From contig NZ_JAFCJT010000034.1 of NCBI RefSeq assembly GCF_018130785.1, positions 1 to 64,000 on the forward strand: a stretch of 64,000 nt of DNA, in the 5' to 3' direction. Below the pieces are notes generated by a model that saw only the letters and a program-made list of their open reading frames with translations, had not been told where the DNA came from and ran no database searches. Of this stretch, positions 17,101 through 25,363 are shown piece by piece. Origin of the DNA: Bradyrhizobium liaoningense (lineage in GTDB: Bacteria; Pseudomonadota; Alphaproteobacteria; Rhizobiales; Xanthobacteraceae). Every line of letters begins with the position of its first letter. Within the stretch, counting starts at the first letter, position 1. The position numbers were made by a program, and so were the translations under genes.

Positions 17101-17207
17101 GCTGGGTCGTTCTTCTGCTATTGCAGCGGAGAGCGCAAGGCTTGTATCTCGGGTGGTTCCGCAAGCTCCGCGTTTGTGATCGAGAAGGCACCGCCACATT
17201 GGCCGAG

Positions 17208-18530
17208 ATGACCGAGACTGCCGATACCGACTTCCGCCACGCGCAGCGGCATATCCGCCTGGACACGATCCTGCGGCTGCGCTGGCTCGCGGTGCTCGGC
17301 CAGCTTGCGGCGATCTTCATCGTGGCGCAGGGGCTGGAGTTCAACGTCGAGATCATCCCCTGCGTCAGCATCATCGCCCTGTCGGCCGCGCTCAATCTGG
17401 CGCTCCAGACCGTGTCCAACCCGATGCAGCGGCTGGAGCCGATGCAGGCGGCCGGACTGCTCGCGTTGAACATCGTGGAGCTGGCGGGGCTGTTGTTTTT
17501 CACCGGCGGACTGCAAAACCCGTTCTCGTTCCTGTTCCTGGCGCCGGTGCTGATCTCGGCCACCGCGTTGCCGGCCCGCTTCACCTTCGGCCTCGGCCTG
17601 CTCGCCGTTGCCTGCGCATCGGTGCTGTTCTTCTACCATCTGCCGCTGCCCTGGGATTCCGACGATCCGCTGGTGCTGCCCCCGATCTATCTCTTCGGCG
17701 TCTGGCTCTCGATCGTGCTCGCGATCGGCGTCACCAGTCTCTACTCGTTCCAGGTGACGGAGGAGGCGCGCAAGCTCGCCGACGCGCTGGCTGCGACCGA
17801 GCTTGTGCTGACACGCGAGCAGCATCTGACCCAGCTCGACGGCTTGGCTGCCGCAGCCGCGCACGAGCTCGGCACGCCGCTCGCGACCATCTTCCTGATC
17901 TCGCGCGAGCTGGAAAAGACGGTGAAGGATCCAGTTTTCGCCGCCGACCTGAAAACCCTGCGCGAGCAGACCCAGCGCTGCCGCGACATATTGAGCAAGA
18001 TCACCCAGCTTTCGTCCGAAGGCGCGCCGTTCGACCGCATGAAACTGTCGGAGCTGATCGAGGAGGTGGTGGCGCCGCACCGCGATTTCGGCGTCGACAT
18101 CAAGGTACGGATCGCGATCGCCGCGGTGGCCGAACCGATCGGCTCGCGCAATCCGGCGATCCTCTACGGTATCGGTAACATCGTCGAGAACGCGGTCGAT
18201 TTCGCCCACACCACGGTCGAGGTGAATGCATGGTGGAACAAGGACACGATCGAGCTCGTGATCTCCGACGACGGCCCGGGCATTCCGCCTGACATCCTGA
18301 ACCGGATCGGCGAACCCTATCTGTCGCGGCGGCGCAATGTGGATGACGGCGGCGGCGAGCGGCGTGGGCTCGGCCTCGGCGTGTTCATCGCGCGCACCTT
18401 GCTGGAACGCACCGGGGCCAAGGTCTCGTTTACCAATCGGACCTTTCCGGAGCACGGTGCAGTGGTCCATATCAATTGGCCGAGAGAGCGTTTTGAGGCT
18501 ATCGAGACGCTCGAAGAAACAATAGGATAG
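17208..18530 (+). CDS. regS: Redox-responsive sensor histidine kinase RegS (RegB/PrrB/ActS family)
   Basis: Membrane histidine kinase of 440 residues with six N-terminal membrane helices. The quinone-binding heptapeptide GGLQNPF is intact at 100-106. The H-box is AAAAHELGTPLATI with His219, the number known for RegS of Bradyrhizobium. The ATPase part has NIVENAVDFA, DDGPGIP and GLGLGVFIART. A cysteine near 258 (QRCRDIL) aligns by position with the redox cysteine of RegB, which is inference. In Bradyrhizobium RegSR activates fixR-nifA and other redox genes. The ATG start at 17208 agrees with this numbering; a TTG at 17199 has a better-spaced GAGAAGG. No senC is present. Confidence 0.94.
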   Translation: MTETADTDFRHAQRHIRLDTILRLRWLAVLGQLAAIFIVAQGLEFNVEIIPCVSIIALSAALNLALQTVSNPMQRLEPMQAAGLLALNIVELAGLLFFTGGLQNPFSFLFLAPVLISATALPARFTFGLGLLAVACASVLFFYHLPLPWDSDDPLVLPPIYLFGVWLSIVLAIGVTSLYSFQVTEEARKLADALAATELVLTREQHLTQLDGLAAAAAHELGTPLATIFLISRELEKTVKDPVFAADLKTLREQTQRCRDILSKITQLSSEGAPFDRMKLSELIEEVVAPHRDFGVDIKVRIAIAAVAEPIGSRNPAILYGIGNIVENAVDFAHTTVEVNAWWNKDTIELVISDDGPGIPPDILNRIGEPYLSRRRNVDDGGGERRGLGLGVFIARTLLERTGAKVSFTNRTFPEHGAVVHINWPRERFEAIETLEETIG

Positions 18531-18632
18531 GCCGCGACCTTGCGTCGCACAGCAGGGCCGATCGACTATTTGCGGCCTTGGCACCGCCTGATTGCGACGC
18601 CATATGTAGATGTGCAGAGAGAGGACAACACC

Positions 18633-19187
18633 TTGAACGCCATCGCCGAACTGAACGAACAGACCGACCGCTCGCTTCTCATCGTGGAGGACGACAAGCC
18701 GTTCCTGGAGCGGTTGTCGCGCGCGATGGAGACCCGTGGGTTTGCAGTGACGTCGTGTGACACCGTCTCGGATGGCCTCGCGCAGATCGGCAAGGCCGCG
18801 CCCGCATTCGCCGTGGTCGATCTTCGCCTCGGCGACGGTAACGGCCTCGACGTTGTCTCCGCGCTGAAGAAGAAGCGCCCCGAAGCCCGCGCGATCGTGC
18901 TGACCGGTTATGGCAACATCGCCACCGCCGTGACGGCCGTGAAGATGGGGGCGATCGATTATCTGTCGAAGCCCGCGGACGCCGACGACGTCGTCGCGGC
19001 GCTGCTGTCGACCAGCGCGGAGAAATCCGAGCTGCCGACCAACCCGATGTCCGCCGACCGCGTCCGCTGGGAGCACATCCAGCGCATCTACGAGATGTGC
19101 AACCGCAACGTCTCGGAGACGGCGCGCCGGCTCAACATGCACCGCCGCACGTTGCAGCGCATCCTGGCGAAGCGCGCGCCGAGGTAG
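18633..19187 (+). CDS. regR: Response regulator RegR (RegA/ActR family)
   Basis: Cytoplasmic response regulator of 184 residues and partner of RegS. The receiver domain has the acidic pair VEDDK, phospho-acceptor Asp63 in AVVDLRLGDG, Thr in VLTGYG and Lys in LSKPADADD. The C-terminal Fis-type helix-turn-helix (NVSETARRLNMHRRTLQRILAKR) is the highly conserved RegA/ActR DNA-binding end. The best start is a TTG at 18633 with AGAGAGAGG ahead; it places the acceptor at residue 63, as known for Bradyrhizobium RegR. The frame is open to 18540 but no better start is seen. It follows regS by 102 bases and is probably co-transcribed. Confidence 0.94.
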   Translation: MNAIAELNEQTDRSLLIVEDDKPFLERLSRAMETRGFAVTSCDTVSDGLAQIGKAAPAFAVVDLRLGDGNGLDVVSALKKKRPEARAIVLTGYGNIATAVTAVKMGAIDYLSKPADADDVVAALLSTSAEKSELPTNPMSADRVRWEHIQRIYEMCNRNVSETARRLNMHRRTLQRILAKRAPR

Positions 19188-19209
19188 TTTTCGCGCTCTA
19201 CACTCTCAC

Positions 19210-19333
19210 CGTCACCCTGAGGTGGCCGCCTCTTCGGCGGCCCTCGAAGGGCGGCGGCTGCATCGCGGCCGTGCATCCTTCGAGCCTCCCCATGGGACGC
19301 GTTGCGTCCCATGCCTCGCACCTCAGGATGACG
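19210..19333. repeat. Dispersed palindrome (GTCACCCTGAGGTG family)
   Basis: GTCACCCTGAGGTG on the left and CACCTCAGGATGAC on the right flank two further inner stems (GGCCGCC/GGCGGCC and GGGACGCG/CGCGTCCC-like). It lies downstream of regR. Confidence 0.75.
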
Positions 19334-19345
19334 GGATACAGATCT

Positions 19346-19442
19346 CGTAGGGTGGGCAAAGGCGCAACGCGCCGTGCCCACCATATCTCTCCGATCATGA
19401 TCGACTAGTTTGGTGGGCACGCTGCGCTTTGCCCACCCTACG
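19346..19442. repeat. Dispersed palindrome (CGTAGGGTGGGCAAAGGCGC family)
   Basis: CGTAGGGTGGGCAAAGGCGC pairs with GCGCTTTGCCCACCCTACG, with an inner GTGCCCACC/GGTGGGCAC pair. Together with the neighbouring palindrome it fills the 275-base gap between regR and the convergent mmcB-like gene. A partly decayed copy is at 31402-31470. Confidence 0.8.
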
Positions 19443-19462
19443 GCACCTGCGCTTGGGCTTCG

Positions 19463-19954
19463 CTATTCCCAAAACTCCGCGTGGCCCTGCGGATCGACCA
19501 GGCGGTTGATCCGAAGCGCTGCCGCCATTCCAAACCGCACGGTCATCTGCTTGCGCGTGGCAGCGGCAATCTTGTGCTCCGGCGCCTCGCACTGCATGTG
19601 CGCGCCATAGGCGTCCGCAATGATCAGGCCGGTGTCTTGCGGAAAGATCTCGCACGGCAGATCCTGCGTGAAGGCGAAGAACAGCCGGTCGCAATGGGCC
19701 CGGTATTCGTGCCATTTCTGGTCGGCCCGCAAATCCTCGACCGAGGACTTGATCTCCACGATCCAGATCTCGCCGCGCTCGTTGAGCGCCACCAGATCGG
19801 CGCGCCGGCCCGACGGCAGCGGCAATTCGCTGATGCAGGTAAAGCCGAGCGAGCGTAACAGCCGCGCCGTGCCGCGCGCGATCGCCAGCGCCGTCTCGGA
19901 CTGGCGGCGGTCGGATGGCGGAACAAGGGCGATGTTGCGGGCGATGCTGTCCAT
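19463..19954 (-). CDS. mmcB: MmcB family DNA repair protein
   Basis: Cytoplasmic protein of 163 residues that matches the MmcB pattern: LPLPSGRRADLVAL, GEIWIVEIKSS, DLRADQKWHEYRAHCDRLFFA and PQDTGLIIADAYGA. The E-x-K in VEIKSS and the upstream Asp form a PD-(D/E)xK nuclease-like core. In Caulobacter MmcB is part of the DNA damage response; whether it cuts DNA is not settled as far as I know. The ATG is preceded by a C-run rather than a purine-rich site, so initiation may be weak. The gene is a single unit. A translesion polymerase gene (dinB) is in the window but 27 kb away. Confidence 0.85.
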   Translation of the reverse strand: MDSIARNIALVPPSDRRQSETALAIARGTARLLRSLGFTCISELPLPSGRRADLVALNERGEIWIVEIKSSVEDLRADQKWHEYRAHCDRLFFAFTQDLPCEIFPQDTGLIIADAYGAHMQCEAPEHKIAAATRKQMTVRFGMAAALRINRLVDPQGHAEFWE

Positions 19955-19983
19955 GGGGGGAGATTAGCCGATTCCATTCCACC

Positions 19984-20023
19984 AGTCATTCCGGGCTCGC
20001 GCTTCGCGCGACCTGGGACGACG
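19984..20023. repeat. Degraded dispersed palindrome
   Basis: GTCATTCCGGGCTCGCGCTT matches the left arm of the element at 4074-4113, but the right arm (ACCTGGGACGACG) has drifted. It lies between the divergent mmcB and GH13 genes. Confidence 0.5.
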
Positions 20024-20113
20024 GCGAGTGTGAGGCACGCACGGAACCTCCCCTCCCCCCGGCACTTATCACGCAGCCGCCGCACCTCGGCGGAGCATCG
20101 AGGCGGCTCGCGC

Positions 20114-21787
20114 ATGATCGACGATCTCTGGTACAAGAACGGCGTGTTCTACTGCCTGTCCGTCGGCACCTATATGGATGCCGACGGCGACGGCGTCGGC
20201 GACTTCAAGGGCCTGCTGCGACGGCTCGACTATTTGCACGGGCTCGGCATCACCACGATCTGGCTGATGCCGTTCCAGACCTCGCCGGGCCGCGACGACG
20301 GCTACGATATCGCCGACTATTACAGCGTCGATGCCCGCTACGGAACGCTCGGCGATTTCGTCGAGTTCACCCATGGCTGCAAGCAGCGCGGCATCCGCGT
20401 CATCATCGATCTCGTCGTCAACCACACCTCGGACCAGCATCACTGGTTCAAGGAGGCGCGGCGCGACAAGAACTCGCTCTATCGCGACTGGTATGTGTGG
20501 TCGGACAAGAAGCCGGCCGGTGCCAACAAGGGCATGGTGTTTCCCGGCGTGCAGAAATCGACCTGGACGCGCGACAAGGAAGCCGGCGCCTGGTTCTTCC
20601 ACCGCTTCTACGATTTCCAGCCCGATCTCAACACCTCGAACCCGCATGTGCAGGCCGAGATCCTGAAGATCATGGGCTTCTGGATCCAGCTTGGCGTGTC
20701 CGGCTTCCGCATGGACGCCGTACCCTTCGTGATCGCGACCAAGGGTGCGAAGCTGAAGAAGCCGGTCGAGCAATACGACATGCTGCGCGCCTTCCGCGAA
20801 TTCCTGCAATGGCGGCAGGGCGACGCCATCATCCTCGCCGAAGCCAACGTGCTGCCGGAAACGGACATGGAATATTTCGGCCGCGATGCCGACCGCATGC
20901 ACATGATGTTCAACTTCCACGTCAATCAGCATCTGTTCTATGCGCTTGCATCCGGCGACTCGCGTCCGCTGGGGAAGGCGCTGAAGGCGACCAGGCCGCG
21001 GCCGGCCACCGCGCAATGGGGCCTGTTCCTGCGCAATCACGACGAGCTCGATCTCGGCCGCCTGACCAAGGCGCAGCGTGACATCGTCTTCAAGCGCTTC
21101 GGCCCCGACAAGGACATGCAGCTCTACGACCGCGGCATCCGCCGCCGCCTCGCACCGATGCCGGGCGGCGACCGCCGTCGGCTCGAGCTCGCCTACAGCC
21201 TGATGTGCACGCTGCCGGGAACGCCCGTGATCCGCTATGGCGACGAGATCGCGATGGGCGAGGATCTCTCCCTGCCGGAGCGCAGTTGCGCACGCACGCC
21301 GATGCAATGGTCGACCGAGCCGCATGGCGGCTTCACCAAGAGCAACAAGCCGGCATGCCCGGTCATCGACAAGGGTCCCTACGGCTACGAGCACGTCAAT
21401 GTAGCAAAGCAGCGACGCGATCCCAATTCCATGCTGAACTGGACCGAGCGCATCGTCCGCATGCGCAAGGAGGTGCCCGAGATCGGCTGGGGCGATTTCG
21501 CGATCATTCCGACGCGCGATCCCGCCGTGTTCATCATGCGCTACGACTGGCGCGACAATTCCGTGCTGTTCGTGCACAATCTGGATGAGAAGCCGCGCGA
21601 GATCGCGTTCTCGGCGGGACTTCCCGGCGACGCCGGCGCGCGCCTGATCAACCTGCTCGCGGAGGATCACAGCCACGCCGACAAGCGCGGCCAGCATCGC
21701 GTCGTGCTGGAGCCTTATGGATATCGCTGGTACCGCGTCGGCGGGCTGGATTATCTGCTGAAGCGGAGTGATATCGAGACGCGCTAG
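20114..21787 (+). CDS. GH13 alpha-amylase family enzyme, trehalose synthase-like
   Basis: Cytoplasmic glycosidase or transglucosidase of 557 residues. The four GH13 signatures are present: DLVVNHTSD, GFRMDAVPF (nucleophile Asp), IILAEANVLP (acid/base Glu) and FLRNHDELDL. The last motif and the start WYKNGVFYCLSVGTYMDADGDG resemble trehalose synthase (TreS, maltose to trehalose), but the usual C-terminal maltokinase is absent and the ending YGYRWYRVGG is amylase-like. Substrate choice is therefore open. The ATG at 20114 follows a GAGG. It converges on another GH13 gene (21928-23532), so the two share a locus rather than an operon. Confidence 0.85.
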   Translation: MIDDLWYKNGVFYCLSVGTYMDADGDGVGDFKGLLRRLDYLHGLGITTIWLMPFQTSPGRDDGYDIADYYSVDARYGTLGDFVEFTHGCKQRGIRVIIDLVVNHTSDQHHWFKEARRDKNSLYRDWYVWSDKKPAGANKGMVFPGVQKSTWTRDKEAGAWFFHRFYDFQPDLNTSNPHVQAEILKIMGFWIQLGVSGFRMDAVPFVIATKGAKLKKPVEQYDMLRAFREFLQWRQGDAIILAEANVLPETDMEYFGRDADRMHMMFNFHVNQHLFYALASGDSRPLGKALKATRPRPATAQWGLFLRNHDELDLGRLTKAQRDIVFKRFGPDKDMQLYDRGIRRRLAPMPGGDRRRLELAYSLMCTLPGTPVIRYGDEIAMGEDLSLPERSCARTPMQWSTEPHGGFTKSNKPACPVIDKGPYGYEHVNVAKQRRDPNSMLNWTERIVRMRKEVPEIGWGDFAIIPTRDPAVFIMRYDWRDNSVLFVHNLDEKPREIAFSAGLPGDAGARLINLLAEDHSHADKRGQHRVVLEPYGYRWYRVGGLDYLLKRSDIETR

Positions 21788-21809
21788 TTTGCTCCGCCAT
21801 TTCCACAAT

Positions 21810-21889
21810 CGTCATTGCGAGCGCAGCGAAGCAATCCAGAATCCTTCCGCGGGGACAGTCTGGATTGCTTCGCTACGCTCGCAATGACG
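21810..21889. repeat. Dispersed palindrome (CGTCATTGCGAGC family), copy 1
   Basis: CGTCATTGCGAGCGCAGCGA and its inverse (TCGCTACGCTCGCAATGACG) enclose an inner pair GCAATCCAGA/TCTGGATTGC. It lies between the two convergent GH13 genes. A second copy is at 62824-62911. Confidence 0.85.
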
Positions 21890-21927
21890 AGGAGAGAGCG
21901 TCGACCCCCCGTAGTCCGGGACGACAG

Positions 21928-23532
21928 CTAGATATGAGGCGGCATCACCACCACGCCCTCGTTGCCGCGCAGGTCCAGCACGCCTTCCAGCCTCTCGCCC
22001 TCGCGATCCAGGAACGTCGACAGCAAGATCTCGCTGCCGAAACGGATCGCGCTGGTGGTCACGGCGATGGGGTCGGGCCCGAGATTGAGCACGACGACCA
22101 CCGCCGTGCCCTCGGCCTCGCGGCGATAGACCAGCAGATCGCCTTGCGCGGCGATCGGATGATAGTCGCCCGCGACCAGCGCCGGAGAAGCCTTCCGCAA
22201 GGCAATCAGCCGCCTGTACAGGTTGAGGATCGAACGCGAATCGGCTTCGAGATTGGCGACGTTCTCGTGGATATGGTCCTCCGGCAGCGGCAGCCACGGC
22301 CTTACGCCGGAGAAGCCGCTGGCCGGCGACCCATCCCACTGCATCGGCGTACGACAGCCGTCGCGCCCCACCCCGATGCCGGGCACATTCTTCTCGAAGG
22401 GATCGCGCACGTCCTCCGGCGCGATCGCGAGCTGATGCATGCCGATCTCGTCGCCGTAATAGAGCGTCGGCGTGCCGCGCAGCGTCAGCAGCAGCATGGC
22501 GGCGACGCGGGCCTGCTCTGGCCCGACACGGCTTGCGACGCGCGGACGATCGTGATTGCCGAGCACCCAGTTTGGCCAGGCGCCCCTCGGCAGTACCTTC
22601 TCGTAATCCTCGACGATCTTCTCGATCGAGCGCGCGCTCCAGAACGTCGAGAGCAGCGCGAAGTTGAACGGCATCTGCGCGCCGGTGAGATCGTTGCCGT
22701 AATAGGCCATCAGCCGGTGCAGCGGCAGGTAGATTTCGCCGATCAGCACGCGGTCGCGATACGCGTCCGTGACGCGCCGCATCTCGGCGATGACGTCATG
22801 CACCTCCGGCTGGTCGGTGGAGTATTGCGTCAGGATCTTCTCGTTCGGCGGCCGGCCCTCGACGTAATGCGGGTTCGGCGGGTTATCGCGGAATTCGGCA
22901 TCCTTGATCAGGTGCCAGATCACGTCGACGCGGAAGCCGTCGACGCCCTTCTCCAGCCAGAACCGCATCACGTCGTAGATCGCCGCGCGGACGTCCGGAT
23001 TACGCCAGTTGAGGTCCGGCTGCTGGGCAAGGAAAGCGTGGTAGTAATATTGGCCCGTGGTCTCGTCGAATTGCCACGCGCTGCCGCCAAACTCGGACAG
23101 CCAGTTGTTCGGGACTCCCTCGTCGGCGGCCGGATCGCGCCAGACGTACCAGTTCCGTTTGGGATTATCGCGCGAGGACCGGCTCTCGACAAACCAGGGA
23201 TGCTGGTCGGAGGTGTGGTTGGGCACGAGATCGAGGATCAGCTTCAGGCCGTTGTCATGCGCAGCCGCGAGCAGCGCGTCGAAATCCGCCATCGTGCCGA
23301 ACAGCGGCTCGATGCCGGTATAGTCGGAGATGTCGTAGCCGAAATCGGCCATCGGCGAGGGAAAGATCGGCGACAGCCAGATCGCGTCGACGCCGAGCGA
23401 TTTCACATAAGGCAGCCGGCGCAAAATGCCGGCGAGATCGCCGACGCCGTCACCGTCGCTGTCCTGAAAGGAGCGCGGGTAGATCTGATAGAAGATGCCG
23501 TCGCGCCACCAATTGTCGCCGCCCTGAGCCAT
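21928..23532 (-). CDS. GH13 alpha-glucosidase / oligo-1,6-glucosidase type
   Basis: Cytoplasmic alpha-glucosidase of 534 residues. The N-terminus WWRDGIFYQIYPRSFQDSDGDG and the motifs DLVPNHTSD, GFRVDVIWHL (nucleophile Asp), LIGEIYLPL (acid/base Glu) and VLGNHDRPR fit the GH13 alpha-glucosidase group that acts on short alpha-glucosides such as maltose, isomaltose or sucrose. The frame is open to 23748, but only from MAQGGDNWW at 23532 does it look like the family, with GGGTGGGG ahead. It is convergent with the trehalose-synthase-like gene and divergent from the MBL hydrolase. Together the pair could handle storage and osmoprotectant sugars. Confidence 0.9.
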   Translation of the reverse strand: MAQGGDNWWRDGIFYQIYPRSFQDSDGDGVGDLAGILRRLPYVKSLGVDAIWLSPIFPSPMADFGYDISDYTGIEPLFGTMADFDALLAAAHDNGLKLILDLVPNHTSDQHPWFVESRSSRDNPKRNWYVWRDPAADEGVPNNWLSEFGGSAWQFDETTGQYYYHAFLAQQPDLNWRNPDVRAAIYDVMRFWLEKGVDGFRVDVIWHLIKDAEFRDNPPNPHYVEGRPPNEKILTQYSTDQPEVHDVIAEMRRVTDAYRDRVLIGEIYLPLHRLMAYYGNDLTGAQMPFNFALLSTFWSARSIEKIVEDYEKVLPRGAWPNWVLGNHDRPRVASRVGPEQARVAAMLLLTLRGTPTLYYGDEIGMHQLAIAPEDVRDPFEKNVPGIGVGRDGCRTPMQWDGSPASGFSGVRPWLPLPEDHIHENVANLEADSRSILNLYRRLIALRKASPALVAGDYHPIAAQGDLLVYRREAEGTAVVVVLNLGPDPIAVTTSAIRFGSEILLSTFLDREGERLEGVLDLRGNEGVVVMPPHI

Positions 23533-23717
23533 GCCGGAAACCCCACCCGAAAATCTGCGTCTCGCGCCAGTGAACGCGCAAGGAACGCCCCGGTTCAAGT
23601 TGGCGAGCCAATTGGGACGCCCGTGTGGCGGCAGGCGCGACTGTTCCCGGACGCGCTCCGGGTCGTTGGCACGAATCTTTTGCTTGGCGGCATGGCAAAA
23701 ATCGGCATTGTGGCGCC

Positions 23718-24398
23718 ATGACCGAGCAAAATGACACCCAGGATTCACAGCAGGCCAAGGCCGGCGCGATCATCGTCCCCGTGACGCTGTTCGAGCAGAA
23801 CTGCACCATCATCTGGGACGAGCCCGGCAAGAAAGCCGTGGTGATCGATCCCGGCGGCGACGTGCCGAAGATTCTCGACGCAATCAAGCAGACCGGCGTC
23901 ACCGTGGAGAAGATCTGGCTGACCCACGGCCATATCGACCATGTCGGCGGTGCCGCCGAATTGCGCGATGCCTTGAAGGTGCCGATCGAGGGGCCGCATG
24001 TCGCGGATAAATTCCTGCTCGACAATGTCGTGGAGAGCGGCGCGCGCTTCGGCATGACCGGCGGTCGCAATTTCGAACCGGACCGCTGGCTCGACGAAGG
24101 CGACAGCGTGTCGATCGGCGGCTTGACGTTCGACATTCTCCACTGCCCCGGCCACTCGCCGGGCAGCGTGGTGTTCTTCAACAAGGCGTTACGTTTCGCC
24201 CATGTCGGCGACGTCCTGTTCGCAGGCTCGGTCGGGCGCACCGACCTGCCCGGCGGCAGTCACGCCACGCTGATCAATTCGATCAAGACCAAGCTCTTGC
24301 CGCTCGGCGACGATGTCGGCTTCATCTGCGGCCACGGCGCCGGCTCGAGCATCGGCCAGGAGCGGATGACCAATCCGTTCATCACCGGCGAGATGTAG
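23718..24398 (+). CDS. MBL-fold hydrolase, hydroxyacylglutathione hydrolase-like (glyoxalase II type)
   Basis: Cytoplasmic metallohydrolase of 226 residues. The metal site THGHIDHVGG is near residue 75, CPGHSPGSV supplies the next histidine, HVGDVLFAGSVGRTDLPGG supplies the bridging Asp, and GHGAGSSIG supplies the last histidine. The GRTDLPGG loop and short length are like YcbL-type glyoxalase II relatives rather than full GloB, so the thioester substrate is uncertain. The ATG at 23718 has no clear ribosome binding site. It is convergent with the HxlR gene, with three bases between the stops. Confidence 0.88.
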   Translation: MTEQNDTQDSQQAKAGAIIVPVTLFEQNCTIIWDEPGKKAVVIDPGGDVPKILDAIKQTGVTVEKIWLTHGHIDHVGGAAELRDALKVPIEGPHVADKFLLDNVVESGARFGMTGGRNFEPDRWLDEGDSVSIGGLTFDILHCPGHSPGSVVFFNKALRFAHVGDVLFAGSVGRTDLPGGSHATLINSIKTKLLPLGDDVGFICGHGAGSSIGQERMTNPFITGEM

Positions 24399-24401
24399 GC
24401 G

Positions 24402-24770
24402 TTACTCGGCGGCCTCCGCCAACGCCGCCGTCTCACTGAGGTTGCGCTCGCCCCATTCGCGGATGGCCGCAACGACCGGCACAAAACTCTTGCCCTTGCG
24501 GGTCAGGCGATACTCGACCTTCGGCGGCACCTCGCCAAAATCCTTGCGGTCGATCAGGCCGCTTTGGGTCAGCGCCTTCAATTCGCGGCTGAGCACCCGC
24601 GGGGTGATCTCTGCGCTGCCCTCTGTGCCGCGCAACAGGCCGCTCCTGATCTCGCCATAGCGACGCGGACCGTCCTTGAGGTCCCAGACGATGCGGAGCT
24701 TGTACTTGCCGCTGATCATCTTCTGAAAGGCCGCAACCGGACAGGTGCGCGCCGGGTTTGCCCTTGCCAT
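24402..24770 (-). CDS. HxlR family transcriptional regulator
   Basis: Winged-helix regulator of 122 residues. The HxlR pattern is clear: CPVAAFQKMISGKYKLRIVWDL near the N-terminus with the conserved Cys at residue 10, RYGEIRSGL, ITPRVLSRELKAL as the recognition helix, and VPPKVEYRLTRKGKSF as the wing. A Cys at that place in related proteins senses reactive aldehydes, quinones or oxidants. Strong GGAGGAG precedes the ATG. It is divergent from a small unknown gene at 24902, with a direct repeat between them that is a likely operator. Confidence 0.92.
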   Translation of the reverse strand: MARANPARTCPVAAFQKMISGKYKLRIVWDLKDGPRRYGEIRSGLLRGTEGSAEITPRVLSRELKALTQSGLIDRKDFGEVPPKVEYRLTRKGKSFVPVVAAIREWGERNLSETAALAEAAE

Positions 24771-24817
24771 GTCGTCTCCTCCATGTGCGAGATGAAAATA
24801 GGAGCGACGCCGAAAAA

Positions 24818-24844
24818 GTCCATACTATCAATTTTGTCCATACT
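24818..24844. promoter_or_regulatory. Candidate HxlR operator: direct repeat GTCCATACT
   Basis: GTCCATACT occurs at 24818-24826 and again at 24836-24844, 18 bases start to start, in an AT-rich patch of an otherwise GC-rich region. It lies midway between the divergent HxlR gene (start 24770) and the small gene (start 24902). The placement fits control of both genes by HxlR; binding is inference. Confidence 0.5.
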
Positions 24845-24901
24845 TGCAGGATCGCACGCAAGCCGCAGATGATGACGCACATGATGAACAGGGAGCGTCA
24901 C

Positions 24902-25204
24902 ATGAAGCACTTCATGATCAGGTACGAATTCAGGAACGGCACGACGGAAGCCTGGCACCAGGAGATCGGCCGCTTCGTCAAGGCGATCGACGGCGATCCG
25001 GAGCTGAAGGGGCGGATCGGCTATCGCGTCCTGAAGAACCGCGACGACGGCAGCTATTTCCACCTCGCCAGCGTCACCGACGATGCCGCGCAAAAAGCGC
25101 TGCAATCCCGCGACTTCTTCAAGGCCTATCAGGAGATGACGCGGAAGGTCGCCGGCGGCGAGGTAACGGTGACGCCGATCGAATGGATCGATCAGACGGC
25201 GTAG
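24902..25204 (+). CDS. Small unknown protein divergent from HxlR, dimeric alpha-beta-barrel-like
   Basis: Unrecognised 100-residue cytoplasmic protein. It opens with a beta strand (MKHFMIRYEF), then a helix with EAWHQEIGRFVKAIDGD, a strand GRIGYRVLKN, a strand YFHLASVTDD, and a helix SRDFFKAYQEMTRKV before a last strand. That order is like the dimeric alpha-beta barrel of monooxygenase or stress-response proteins (ABM/EthD-like). GGGAG six bases ahead fixes the ATG at 24902, though earlier in-frame ATGs exist. It is probably the main target of the divergent HxlR regulator. Confidence 0.7.
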   Translation: MKHFMIRYEFRNGTTEAWHQEIGRFVKAIDGDPELKGRIGYRVLKNRDDGSYFHLASVTDDAAQKALQSRDFFKAYQEMTRKVAGGEVTVTPIEWIDQTA

Positions 25205-25218
25205 GCACAAACTCCGCT

Positions 25219-25357
25219 GTCGTCCCGGACAAGCGCAGGCGCAGATCCGGGACCATGGCCACAGGGAGAGGTTTGGCGAAGACTCGTCGTTCGGTACTTC
25301 GACCGGCCGCGATCGATAGATTCCGCGGCATGGGTCCCTGCGTTCGCAGGAACGACG
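25219..25357. repeat. Dispersed palindrome (GTCGTCCCGGAC family)
   Basis: Left end GTCGTCCCGGACAAGCGCAG and right end CCCTGCGTTCGCAGGAACGAC, with an inner GGGACCATGG/CATGGGTCCC pair. It separates the small gene from the convergent esterase gene and may serve as a bidirectional transcription stop. Confidence 0.65.
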
Positions 25358-25363
25358 GCGAGG

